A DNA stretch of 19,488 nt from Parachlamydiaceae bacterium (GTDB lineage: Bacteria; Chlamydiota; Chlamydiia; Chlamydiales; Parachlamydiaceae), in assembly GCA_013817115.1 (NCBI GenBank), contig JACDDG010000003.1, positions 1-19,488 on the forward strand, read 5' to 3'. The first letter of the stretch is position 1; each line of letters begins with the position of its first letter. Below, in pieces: positions 7,176-14,431 of this stretch. The notes under the pieces were generated by a model. That model was given only the letters and a program-made list of their open reading frames with translations, ran no database searches and was not told where the DNA came from. Position numbers and translations under genes: made by a program.

Positions 7176-7658
7176 CTATAAGATTTTTTTAATAGTATTT
7201 TTTTCCATGGCATTACGAATTTGCCCGCTAAAATCATTTGTAAATATCATAGTTTTCCATATGTTTAGCTTGAAATTCTCACACGAAAGAAACCTTGTCA
7301 ATGAGTTCAAAATGATCAAAATTATATCTATAATATCTTTAGGCATCTTTATCCCATAAATATCAGATTTAGAAAATAGAGAATTGCAAAGCAATAAAGA
7401 CGTTTTCTTCATTGTAATCTTTGAAATCTCGTTGGTAGCTTGAACATAAGAGTTTGAAAAAGAAGGGAAATAAATAAATTTATTGTCGAAATTTATTGAA
7501 TTGTTTAACAGGTATTCTCGTATTTTTTCAACCAGTTTTAAATCAGCTTCGTCATAAAACGTAGTAATTTTTGGATCGCATAAATTACCAAAATGTTTTC
7601 TCTGAAATTTAAATTTATCGTATGGGGTTTCAAAGATTAATCCAATAGATATATTCAT
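7176..7658 (-). CDS. Hypothetical protein, paralogue of the 2339-2863 gene, coupled to truA
   Basis: 160 residues, not recognised. The start ATG overlaps the truA stop as ATGA (7655-7658), so translation is probably coupled and the gene is co-transcribed with dnaA-truA. The middle (REYLLNNSINFD...SFSNSYVQAT) and C-terminal (PKDIIDIILIILNSL, FLSCENFKLNIW; residues 106-134) parts align with the minus-strand gene at 2339-2863. This marks a small lineage-specific family. The C-terminal motif is faintly F-box-like, as in its paralogue; unproven. The tail is lysine-rich. Codon use is more AT-rich than that of truA and dnaA upstream, which fits a later insertion behind a housekeeping operon. Confidence 0.68.
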   Translation of the reverse strand: MNISIGLIFETPYDKFKFQRKHFGNLCDPKITTFYDEADLKLVEKIREYLLNNSINFDNKFIYFPSFSNSYVQATNEISKITMKKTSLLLCNSLFSKSDIYGIKMPKDIIDIILIILNSLTRFLSCENFKLNIWKTMIFTNDFSGQIRNAMEKNTIKKIL

Positions 7659-8440
7659 TTTACTTCCATGTTTTGAATGATTTTACTAGCATACTCAACT
7701 TCCATCAAAAAAAGGCCGTGCGCAGGTGCGCCTTTGCCCGTTAACTCTCGATCTTTGGCCTTGAACAGGCGTGGGATGTCACTTAGTTGAAACTTGCCAA
7801 TTGCTACGTTCACAAGGGTTCCGGTAATGTTCCGCACCATTCTATAGAGAAATCCGTTTCCTTTAAATTCTAAACGCACTCCTCCTTCTTCAACTACTAC
7901 CTCTAAACTGTAAATGGTCCGAACGGCATTTCGCGATGCGGCTCCGCGGAGGCTGTCATTTGCAAAACTCGTAAAGTCGTGGGATCCTACAAAGTATTGC
8001 GCACCTTGACGTAACAGTTCCACATCGAAATGATGGTGAATGTGCCAACTATATTGCCGAACAAACGGATCACGAATTGGGTCCAAGTGCAAATGATAGT
8101 GATAAATTTTACCTGTTGCACTATAACGGGCGTGAAATTTTAAAGGAACTTCTTCAATAGCGATTACACGGATATCCTCCGGTAGTAATCGATTAAGAGC
8201 ATGTTGGAATCGAAATAAATCGAGTCGATCTTTAACTACAAAGTGGGCAACTTGACCCTTAGCATGCACGCCGGTGTCTGTTCTACCGGCGCCAATAAGG
8301 TGTGTCGTCGTCTGAGTAATCTTCTGGACTTCTCCTTGAATAATCTCTTGGATGGCAATTCCATTTGATTGAATTTGCCACCCGCTGTAGTGAGTACCAT
8401 CGTAGGTAACAGTTAATTTATATTTATGCTCAGCGGTCAT
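7655..8440 (-). CDS. truA: tRNA pseudouridine(38-40) synthase TruA
   Basis: Converts uridines 38, 39 and 40 in the anticodon arm of many tRNAs to pseudouridine. 261 residues, normal for the family. Hallmarks are the N-terminal YDGTHYSGWQIQ, the catalytic loop AGRTDTGVHAKGQ with nucleophile Asp55, the HARYSATGKIYHYH block, FVGSHDFTSFA, and the C-terminal NGFLYRMVRNITGTL and GKGAPAHGLFL. It starts 12 bases after the dnaA stop with no evident Shine-Dalgarno, suggesting it depends on transcription and ribosomes from dnaA. The downstream hypothetical gene overlaps its stop codon. Nothing is missing or unusual in the enzyme itself. Confidence 0.96.
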   Translation of the reverse strand: MTAEHKYKLTVTYDGTHYSGWQIQSNGIAIQEIIQGEVQKITQTTTHLIGAGRTDTGVHAKGQVAHFVVKDRLDLFRFQHALNRLLPEDIRVIAIEEVPLKFHARYSATGKIYHYHLHLDPIRDPFVRQYSWHIHHHFDVELLRQGAQYFVGSHDFTSFANDSLRGAASRNAVRTIYSLEVVVEEGGVRLEFKGNGFLYRMVRNITGTLVNVAIGKFQLSDIPRLFKAKDRELTGKGAPAHGLFLMEVEYASKIIQNMEVK

Positions 8441-8452
8441 AAAAAAAGAACA

Positions 8453-9796
8453 TTAAGCATGGATATTTTTTTCTGCCATGCTAATTTTTCTGCGTAAAAT
8501 TTCGTCATCAGTAGCTAATTTCTCGATGTTTTTACAAGCATGGATAAGCGTGGAATGCTTCCTTCCAAAATAAGCAGCCAAGATTTCTAAGGATTCTTTA
8601 ATCAGCTTGCAAGCAAGGTACATTGCCACTTGTCGAGAAAGTGCAATATTTTTGGTGCGCGTTTCGCTTTTGAGCTCACTGATACGCACTTCAAAGACTG
8701 CGGCTACGCTTTTCAGAATTTGTTCCACAGAAATTTTCTGACGCGGGGTGTGTTGAAGCATTTCATGCAGCGTTTTTTCAACTAGATCTTCAGTGATCGA
8801 CATGCCCAGCAAACGACTTTGTGCGCTTAGACGGTTGATTGCTCCCTCGAGCTGACGCACGTTGTTATAAATGTGTTCAGCAATGAAAAATGCAACATTA
8901 TTAGGAATTTGAAGTCCCTTCTGCTGAGCTTTATACTGTATAATAGCTACCCTAGTTTCAAGTTCAGGGATGCCAACATGCGCTACAAGACCCCACTCCA
9001 TTCGGGCAATCATTCTTTCGGAAAGTTTTAATTGGGATGGTGGCTTATCGCTAGTGATGACAATTTGTTTGTTTTGATTGATAAGTGTTTCAAATGTATT
9101 GCAAAATTCTTCTTCAAAATTTAAACGATTTTGTAAAAATTGGATATCATCCACTAGCAAAACATCGACATCAGAACGATAAAAACGCTTCATACGATCG
9201 ACAGATTTGTTGCGCAAGCTATCGACTAAGTCATTGATAAAGGCTTCTGTAGTGATGCATTGAACGCGCAGTTTTTTATGATGTCCGATTAAGTAATGGC
9301 CTATGCTATGCAAGATATGAGTCTTACCTAAGCCCACGCCTCCATGGATAAATAGAGGATTATAAGATTGAGCCGGTCGCATCGCAACGCCCATCGCCGC
9401 AGACTTTACAAATTGGTTATTTGGACCTTCAATGAAAGTGTCAAAGCAGTAATTTTGATTTAACTTTATATCCGAAATTGGCAGATCATTAGTTTCGATT
9501 ATAATAGGTGCCGGCACGTCAGTTGCATGTTCGACTTTAATCGGTGTCGCAATTTTAAATTCTATAGCAAGTTCATCACTGCTGTTGATAGGAAGGAAAG
9601 AACGCAAATCTTTTTTGTAGTTGGATAAGAGATATTCTTTAACAAAAATATTTGGAACTTCTAAAACAATATGTTCTTCCGTAGATTCAAGAACTTTAAT
9701 CGGAGCCAACCAATTTCCGTATGCAGTCGCTGAACAATGTTTTTTCGCAAAAGTCAAAAACTGATTCCACGCATCGGATGTCTCAAGCAAAGTCAT
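8453..9796 (-). CDS. dnaA: Chromosomal replication initiator protein DnaA
   Basis: ATP-dependent initiator that binds DnaA boxes and melts the origin. 447 residues with the standard four parts. The N-terminal interaction domain (about 1-75, including the [10 protein letters not shown] and [18 protein letters not shown] blocks typical of chlamydial DnaA) is followed by a short linker. The AAA+ domain has Walker A GGVGLGKT (152-159), Walker B LLVDDIQF (213-220) and the arginine-bearing ARMEWGL (264-270). The C-terminal DNA-binding domain has [12 protein letters not shown] and [15 protein letters not shown] (410-424). The start at 9796 is supported by AAAGG upstream. Chlamydiae commonly carry two dnaA genes; which one this is cannot be decided here. 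truA follows in the same operon, and a DnaA-box-like site lies in its leader. Confidence 0.97.
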   Translation of the reverse strand: MTLLETSDAWNQFLTFAKKHCSATAYGNWLAPIKVLESTEEHIVLEVPNIFVKEYLLSNYKKDLRSFLPINSSDELAIEFKIATPIKVEHATDVPAPIIIETNDLPISDIKLNQNYCFDTFIEGPNNQFVKSAAMGVAMRPAQSYNPLFIHGGVGLGKTHILHSIGHYLIGHHKKLRVQCITTEAFINDLVDSLRNKSVDRMKRFYRSDVDVLLVDDIQFLQNRLNFEEEFCNTFETLINQNKQIVITSDKPPSQLKLSERMIARMEWGLVAHVGIPELETRVAIIQYKAQQKGLQIPNNVAFFIAEHIYNNVRQLEGAINRLSAQSRLLGMSITEDLVEKTLHEMLQHTPRQKISVEQILKSVAAVFEVRISELKSETRTKNIALSRQVAMYLACKLIKESLEILAAYFGRKHSTLIHACKNIEKLATDDEILRRKISMAEKNIHA

Positions 9797-10228
9797 AATT
9801 TTATACCTTTAAAAGTTGTGAACAATGTTCCCATATGTAATTCTGAGCCGTTTTCTTTAAAAAAGTTAGCACGCCGAACCTTAGCCTGCAAGCACAAAAA
9901 CACACTCGTCCGTTAAACCGTTGATACTTAAAAATAAGCAGCCAAAATTAGCAACATTCAAAATTAACATTTGATAGGGCGTAAATTTGCTAAACCCCTT
10001 TTTTTTCCATTATTGCCGACTTTTCTTCATTTTCCCAAACACCATCTAGTTCAAATTTCAGTTTTAGTAGCACTGAAAGATTAAAAATAAGGTGTAGCAT
10101 AAAATTTTTAAAATTAAAGGGATTCCCCCTTTCGCTACAGCAATAAGCTCCTTTTTCGGGCATAAAATTTTATGCTTTAGCTATTTTCAAAATATATGTT
10201 ATGGATTGAGAAAGAAGGATGATGCGCT
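9797..10228. other. Divergent intergenic region between dnaA and the sterol-reductase-like gene
   Basis: 432 bp with no gene. It should carry the dnaA promoter (minus) and the promoter of the + gene at 10229, but no convincing -35/-10 pair stands out. Visible elements: a palindrome GAACAATGTTC (9820-9830) overlapping a DnaA-box-like site; a 6-bp hairpin TTTCAG/CTGAAA (10056-10078); and a perfect 16-bp palindrome GCATAAAATTTTATGC (10160-10175), whose left part GCATAAAATTTT is repeated directly at about 10098-10109. Only one DnaA-box-like 9-mer was found, so this is not a typical box-rich origin. Confidence 0.55.
9817..9825 (-). promoter_or_regulatory. DnaA-box-like 9-mer in the dnaA leader
   Basis: The minus strand reads TTGTTCACA, one base off the usual TTATNCACA box, about 20 bases upstream of the dnaA start codon. 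Autoregulation of dnaA through boxes in its own leader is common in bacteria, so binding here is plausible. A lone imperfect box is weak evidence. Confidence 0.35.
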
Positions 10229-11773
10229 ATGGCGGTTAAAAAACTCAAACAAATCCACGATCAAGAAATTCTGCAATTGCAAAATCAGTTACAGTTTTTT
10301 TGGGAGCAAAGATTTTTACAGCAAAATTCTGCTTCTTCTTCACCTATTTCTTTGCGATACGATTCCAATGGCTCCTATACTACACGAACTAAATCATATA
10401 AGAAAGGGTGTTTTGAGCTAAATTGTTCATCTTTAAATCGGGTTATAGAAGTTGATCTTGAAAGACGAGTGGCAATTGCTGAGCCACGCGTTTCGATGGA
10501 AGCTCTAATTCAAGCTACTCTCCCATACGGTTTAACGCCTGCTGTAATTCCTGAATTGAAGGGCATTACTGTAGGGGGAGCGATCGTAGGAATGGCAGCG
10601 GAAAGCGCTTCTCATCGCTGGGGAACTTTTAACGATACATGCAGTGCTTTGGAATTTTTAACTGCGAATGGCAATCTTATGCGTGTTACACCTACCGAGA
10701 ATCCCGATTTATTTTACGGTTTTGCAGGTTCATATGGTTCTTTAGGAGCGTTAGTTTTAGCCGAAATTAAATTAATACCGGCAAATGAGTGCGTTCATTT
10801 GCGATATACTATTTTTCCCAATCCATCCCAATGCGTGGCAGCACTTCTATTGAGATCTCGCGCTGAAAACGCCCCTGACTTTTTGGATGGGATAATTTTA
10901 AATAAAAAATTAGCGGTGATGATTGAGGGAAATTTGGCGTCGAAAAGCTCAGTTTCCACAAATATACCTCACTTTTCAACCCGTCCACTTAATTCTCAGT
11001 TTTATTATCAACATGTACAACAAATTGCCGAAGGTAATTCGAAAGGATTTTTTGAAGAAGTGATGAGTCATAGAGATTATTATTTTCGTTATGATTTAGG
11101 TGCATTTTGGATAGGGGCTTATATCTTTCACTTGCCCTTACTACGAGGTTTGATAGTGGAAGGAATTCTTAACTGGAGTTCCCCGAAGTACGATGGATTC
11201 ACTGAGTCAGAGGTGCGACGGTTTCATAACATACCTGATCAAAATGGCATATATCGTGCTCTTTTTAGACCGATAACAAATTGCAAGAATTTATGTAAAA
11301 TGTTGCATAAGTCAGAAAAATGGGTGAAGAGTCGTTTTATGATCCAGGATTATTGTATTCCTGGAAACAAGGCTTACTCTTTTCTGGAGCAAATTTTAGA
11401 TGATCCGGGGATATATCCCATGTGGCTTTTGCCTATAAAGGGTACTAAGTCACCACAAATTTTTGCTCCTCATTTGCTACCTGATTCAGATAAAGAAGAA
11501 AAAAAGGCCAGTGAAAAGGAGGAAAATAGTCATTTTATAAATTTTGGCTTATATGGAATCCCTAATTATTCTGGTCCCGTGGAACAAATTACAAGAAAAC
11601 TTGAGCAAACTATTCGGTTATTGGGAGGGAAAAAGGTTTTATACAGTCATTCTTATTATTCGCGGGAGGAGTTTTGGGAGATCTATTCGCATGCATCATA
11701 CAAAGCTTTAAGGGAAAAAACTGGGGCGGAGGGCTTTTGGCATGACATTGTAGACAAAGTGCTTTCTATTTAA
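10229..11773 (+). CDS. DHCR24/DIMINUTO-like FAD-dependent delta-24 sterol reductase homologue
   Basis: 514 residues, matching human DHCR24 (516). Residues about 60-185 form an FAD_binding_4 (VAO/PCMH) domain. PELKGITVGGAIVG, ESASHRWGTFND, TPTENPDLFY and GSYGSLGALVLAEIKLIPA match, block for block, the DHCR24 segment I recall (PEL-DDLTVGG, ESSSHKYG, TPSENSDLFY, GTLGFLVAAEI). The C-terminal half also matches the sterol-reductase branch: HRDYYFRYDLGAFW, FMIQDYCIPGNKA and YPMWLLPI correspond to its TREYYHRH, VQDxLVP and YPIWLCP blocks. The ancestral activity reduces the C24-C25 double bond of sterol side chains. No N-terminal membrane helix is seen, unlike the animal enzyme. AGAAGGA (10213-10219) sets the ATG at 10229. 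The substrate is presumably a host sterol, since bacteria of this kind make none; this is inference. Confidence 0.78.
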   Translation: MAVKKLKQIHDQEILQLQNQLQFFWEQRFLQQNSASSSPISLRYDSNGSYTTRTKSYKKGCFELNCSSLNRVIEVDLERRVAIAEPRVSMEALIQATLPYGLTPAVIPELKGITVGGAIVGMAAESASHRWGTFNDTCSALEFLTANGNLMRVTPTENPDLFYGFAGSYGSLGALVLAEIKLIPANECVHLRYTIFPNPSQCVAALLLRSRAENAPDFLDGIILNKKLAVMIEGNLASKSSVSTNIPHFSTRPLNSQFYYQHVQQIAEGNSKGFFEEVMSHRDYYFRYDLGAFWIGAYIFHLPLLRGLIVEGILNWSSPKYDGFTESEVRRFHNIPDQNGIYRALFRPITNCKNLCKMLHKSEKWVKSRFMIQDYCIPGNKAYSFLEQILDDPGIYPMWLLPIKGTKSPQIFAPHLLPDSDKEEKKASEKEENSHFINFGLYGIPNYSGPVEQITRKLEQTIRLLGGKKVLYSHSYYSREEFWEIYSHASYKALREKTGAEGFWHDIVDKVLSI

Positions 11774-11914
11774 AATCATACCAAGGACCCATGCAAATGC
11801 TTCAACTCAATACTGTACTTCATTATTTGAACGCTCTTCGGTATACTCCCTTGATTCACTTTCCTTGAAATGCTATGGTCACAATAATTTTTAATCTTAA
11901 AAAAAGAGTGAAAA
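11774..11914 (+). promoter_or_regulatory. Intergenic region with candidate promoter for the 11915 gene
   Basis: TTGATT (11851-11856) and TATGGT (11874-11879) are separated by 17 bases, a fair sigma-70-type promoter placing transcription start about 30 bases before the ATG at 11915. Just upstream, TTTGAACGCTCTTCGGTATA (about 11827-11846) nearly repeats the right end of the 6963-7120 palindrome. An ATACC at 11778-11782 may be a decayed left end. Confidence 0.4.
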
Positions 11915-14089
11915 ATGCAGACCAACAATTCTAATTTTTCTCAGACCCATAATCTCTCCAGCCCCCCCCTACATCTACCTCTCCTTAATCCAACGATTCA
12001 CAACCAAATGATTGTTGATCGTACTTATGAAGCCGCGGCACATAAAATTTTAGCTCACAAGAACTACAGAGAGTTTATTAATGAGGAAAATTCTACAAAA
12101 AAAAACATTGAAACAAAGTTTACTCATGATTTTTATCAAGCAATCAAAGAAATAACAAATGTTACTCCACAAGCTTTGTCTCCTAAGTATTTAACACGCA
12201 ATAAGGATACGAATCATGAGCTCTTCTACATGTTACAATGGAAGCGTATTTTTCATGTTTTTAGCTTAGACGGTTGGTTGACTCTACAAGACAACTCAGA
12301 GCTAAGGCTAAAAGGCTTCACGGATGTTTGGGCTAAATCTGTGTTAATAAGCAGTTTTGAGGATTTTGCTTTGTCTAATCAAAATTTAGTTAGCACAAGT
12401 TTAAAAAGATGGGTAACTAAGCCCCTTTTAGATGCCACACAGCAAAGAAAATTCAAAGATTACAATCATTACTACCCCTTCGCCATTTTTTCAGGTTGGA
12501 ACGGACACAGCATTAACATTATTCTTTATAAAAACTATTTTGTTTCATGCAATCGCGGAGATGACTGCGGCCAACATTCCGGGTGGACAATTTATCAGAT
12601 TGGTAGTAAAAAAAACCTTACTGAAGAATTTATTGAATCTCTTGAAAATACCAATGGGTATGATAAAAGCAGTTATATCTCAAATGAAAAGATAATAAAA
12701 CATCTCAATGCTGAAGAAATTTATCATTGTAATATGAAAAGTCAAACCGTAGGTAATTGTACGTATACAAGTGCAAAAGCTGCCATCTTAGCTTTGTTAA
12801 CACTTTGGGAATTAAGTAAAAATTCAATGAATGGACATTTTAATGCAAAAATGGTTGAGAAAGCAGTTGAGAATGCTAAAAAAATATATAAACCTTTTAC
12901 TAATTTTGATAGACAAGAGGTGCTTAATGATTTCATAGCTGATTTAGAAATTTACGATAATAGAAGAAATGATGACAATGCAGTACCCACTTTTTATAAA
13001 GATGCAATTGATAAAATAAAGGTTATCTTCGCTGAAAAAATATACTTTTATGAAAATATTTTTACTTTTGGTCATAAAATAGGCTGGGAGAGATGGCTTC
13101 ATTTTAATCAATGTTTACCAAATATATCAGCTTTTGCGTCTTCGAACGAAAATACATTAAGAAATATTATTTCACTTATTTTTTGTAATATTACTAAAAA
13201 TGATATTGCACATCGGTTATCCACATTATTAGCTGAATTTAATAATTCAAATACAATTGCCATCATTCTTGAGCAAATAAACCTACATGGCTTAATAACG
13301 GAAGAACAAAATTTTAGAATTATTAGCGAATTGGAAGAAATGGGGAAAAGTATATCACATGGACTCCAAGTAAGTTTATGTAGAAGTTTTAATAAACGAA
13401 TTGAATTAATCTATAAGCTTATAATGAAAGAAAATTTTGAAATTAAAAATTTTATTAGAAAGCACGATTTTCAAAAACTAGGATTTATCAATGATATTTT
13501 AAAGTGTAAAAATCCTTTTGAAAAAATAGAACTAATTAGAGAGATTGCTTTGCTCGGGTCGGGTGCAAATTTAAAAATTGAATCTTGTTTTGATAAATTA
13601 TTAATCATAGAGAATATTATTGAATGTAATGTGATAAAAGAACGGATCGAATTAACTGAAAGGGTAAGTTCCTTAGGTGATTGGGCAATTCAAATTTTAA
13701 GGGAAAAATTTAACGCTTTGGGTTTTCTTGAAGATATAAATAAAGCCAAATATTTTTATCAGCGTCTCGATTTTACTAATAAAGTTGGTTCTCTCGGAAA
13801 TTGGGCAAGCGATGAAATAGGAGCTCATTTTAAAGATTTAGGATTTTTAGAAGATATTACGCAGGAAAAGTCATCAACGCTAAAAATGACGTTTTGCCGT
13901 CTAATACCTTCATATGGCCAGTGGGCAGTGCAAGATATTATTCAGTCTTTGACTGAATGTAAAAATTCCATGGAATTTGATGCAATTCCAGATGCATTAA
14001 TTAAACTAAAAAAGAAACGAAAGCATGAATCAGAAACAACCCAACCTGATAATCTCAAACTGGTATTCAAAAAATTTAAAAAAGGTTGA
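11915..14089 (+). CDS. Probable secreted effector: His/Cys protease-like core, 40-residue repeats, basic tail
   Basis: 724 residues, no known name. There is no classical signal peptide; the N-terminus is rich in Ser/Asn/Thr/Pro, as in many type III effectors. Residues about 185-300 hold GWNGHSINIILY (His198), an acidic CNRGDD (212-217) and KSQTVGNCTYTSAKAA (Gln277, Cys282). The order His-Asp-Gln-Cys is that of clan CE proteases (Ulp1, YopJ, ChlaDub, RavZ), which cleave ubiquitin-like modifiers or acetylate host proteins. Assignment rests on order and context, not on overall similarity. Residues 506-about 690 are five consecutive 40-residue repeats (starts 506, 546, 586, 626, 666) with LGxWA and LGFLEDI cores. 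The tail has KLKKKRKH (697-704) and KKFKKG, resembling a nuclear localisation signal. Low-GC codon use and its place beside a sterol-enzyme homologue suggest an accessory, host-directed role. AAGAG upstream is a weak ribosome binding site. Confidence 0.68.
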   Translation: MQTNNSNFSQTHNLSSPPLHLPLLNPTIHNQMIVDRTYEAAAHKILAHKNYREFINEENSTKKNIETKFTHDFYQAIKEITNVTPQALSPKYLTRNKDTNHELFYMLQWKRIFHVFSLDGWLTLQDNSELRLKGFTDVWAKSVLISSFEDFALSNQNLVSTSLKRWVTKPLLDATQQRKFKDYNHYYPFAIFSGWNGHSINIILYKNYFVSCNRGDDCGQHSGWTIYQIGSKKNLTEEFIESLENTNGYDKSSYISNEKIIKHLNAEEIYHCNMKSQTVGNCTYTSAKAAILALLTLWELSKNSMNGHFNAKMVEKAVENAKKIYKPFTNFDRQEVLNDFIADLEIYDNRRNDDNAVPTFYKDAIDKIKVIFAEKIYFYENIFTFGHKIGWERWLHFNQCLPNISAFASSNENTLRNIISLIFCNITKNDIAHRLSTLLAEFNNSNTIAIILEQINLHGLITEEQNFRIISELEEMGKSISHGLQVSLCRSFNKRIELIYKLIMKENFEIKNFIRKHDFQKLGFINDILKCKNPFEKIELIREIALLGSGANLKIESCFDKLLIIENIIECNVIKERIELTERVSSLGDWAIQILREKFNALGFLEDINKAKYFYQRLDFTNKVGSLGNWASDEIGAHFKDLGFLEDITQEKSSTLKMTFCRLIPSYGQWAVQDIIQSLTECKNSMEFDAIPDALIKLKKKRKHESETTQPDNLKLVFKKFKKG
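13430..14029 (+). repeat. Five tandem 40-residue (120-bp) protein repeats
   Basis: Within the protein above, units start at residues 506, 546, 586, 626 and 666, each exactly 40 apart. The third and fourth are the best conserved (SLGDWA...ALGFLEDI and SLGNWA...DLGFLEDI); the first, second and fifth are diverged. The pattern of a small turn followed by two amphipathic helices suggests an alpha solenoid. Conservation is at protein level, so this array is older than the nearly identical 90-bp repeats at 3677-5043. Confidence 0.75.
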
Positions 14090-14272
14090 TCTGGTCGCAG
14101 TTGACTGCCTCATTTTGGCTTCCACACATTTTTTCTTACTATTTCTTGCCTTTGCATCTATGCGTTTAAAATGCCCCAAATTGCTCTTTCGAATTTCAAC
14201 CGCTTGAGCTTTGTTCGCTATTGAAGGCTATAGACCTATAGACGGGCAGAATAATATGATTAAAATGCACGA
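14090..14272. other. Intergenic region, possible remnant on the minus strand
   Basis: No gene is called. A minus-strand frame (about 14217 back to 14031) is open without a usable start and reads a lysine/arginine-rich peptide including EIRKSNLGHFKRIDAKARNS. It is basic and somewhat transposase-tail-like, and could be the leftover end of a mobile element; the overlap with the 3' end of the preceding gene argues for caution. No terminator hairpin was found after 14089. Confidence 0.25.
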
Positions 14273-14301
14273 TTGTAAATTCATGAGAATTATTTTATGC
14301 T
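14273..14301 (+). promoter_or_regulatory. Candidate promoter for argS
   Basis: TTGTAA (14273-14278) and TATGCT (14296-14301) are separated by 17 bases, a plausible housekeeping promoter. Transcription would begin near 14308, leaving an unusually long leader of about 120 bases before the likely argS start at 14432. Confidence 0.42.
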
Positions 14302-14431
14302 AGAATGAGTTGCGTATAAACATTTCAAAAATTTCAATTGTTTGAATTCGCTCGATTTTTTTAGAAGCATAGTGTATTATCAGATGAGATATATATATAT
14401 TAAAATCCTTCGCCATCCCAAACATGAGTCC

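Noticed and set aside
9797..10228. Replication origin next to dnaA
   Set aside because: Only one imperfect DnaA-box-like 9-mer and no cluster of boxes or clear unwinding element was found.
10206..10421. 71-codon + frame overlapping the start of the sterol-reductase-like gene
   Set aside because: Out-of-frame shadow; the overlapping frame has a proper ribosome binding site and clear family similarity.
14031..14217. Minus-strand basic peptide resembling a transposase tail
   Set aside because: No start codon, overlap with the 3' end of the effector-like gene, and no inverted ends; kept only as a remark in the intergenic entry.
14342..14431. N-terminal extension of argS from a TTG codon
   Set aside because: The extra 30 residues have no counterpart in arginyl-tRNA synthetases, and the tandem ATGs at 14432/14435 give the normal length.
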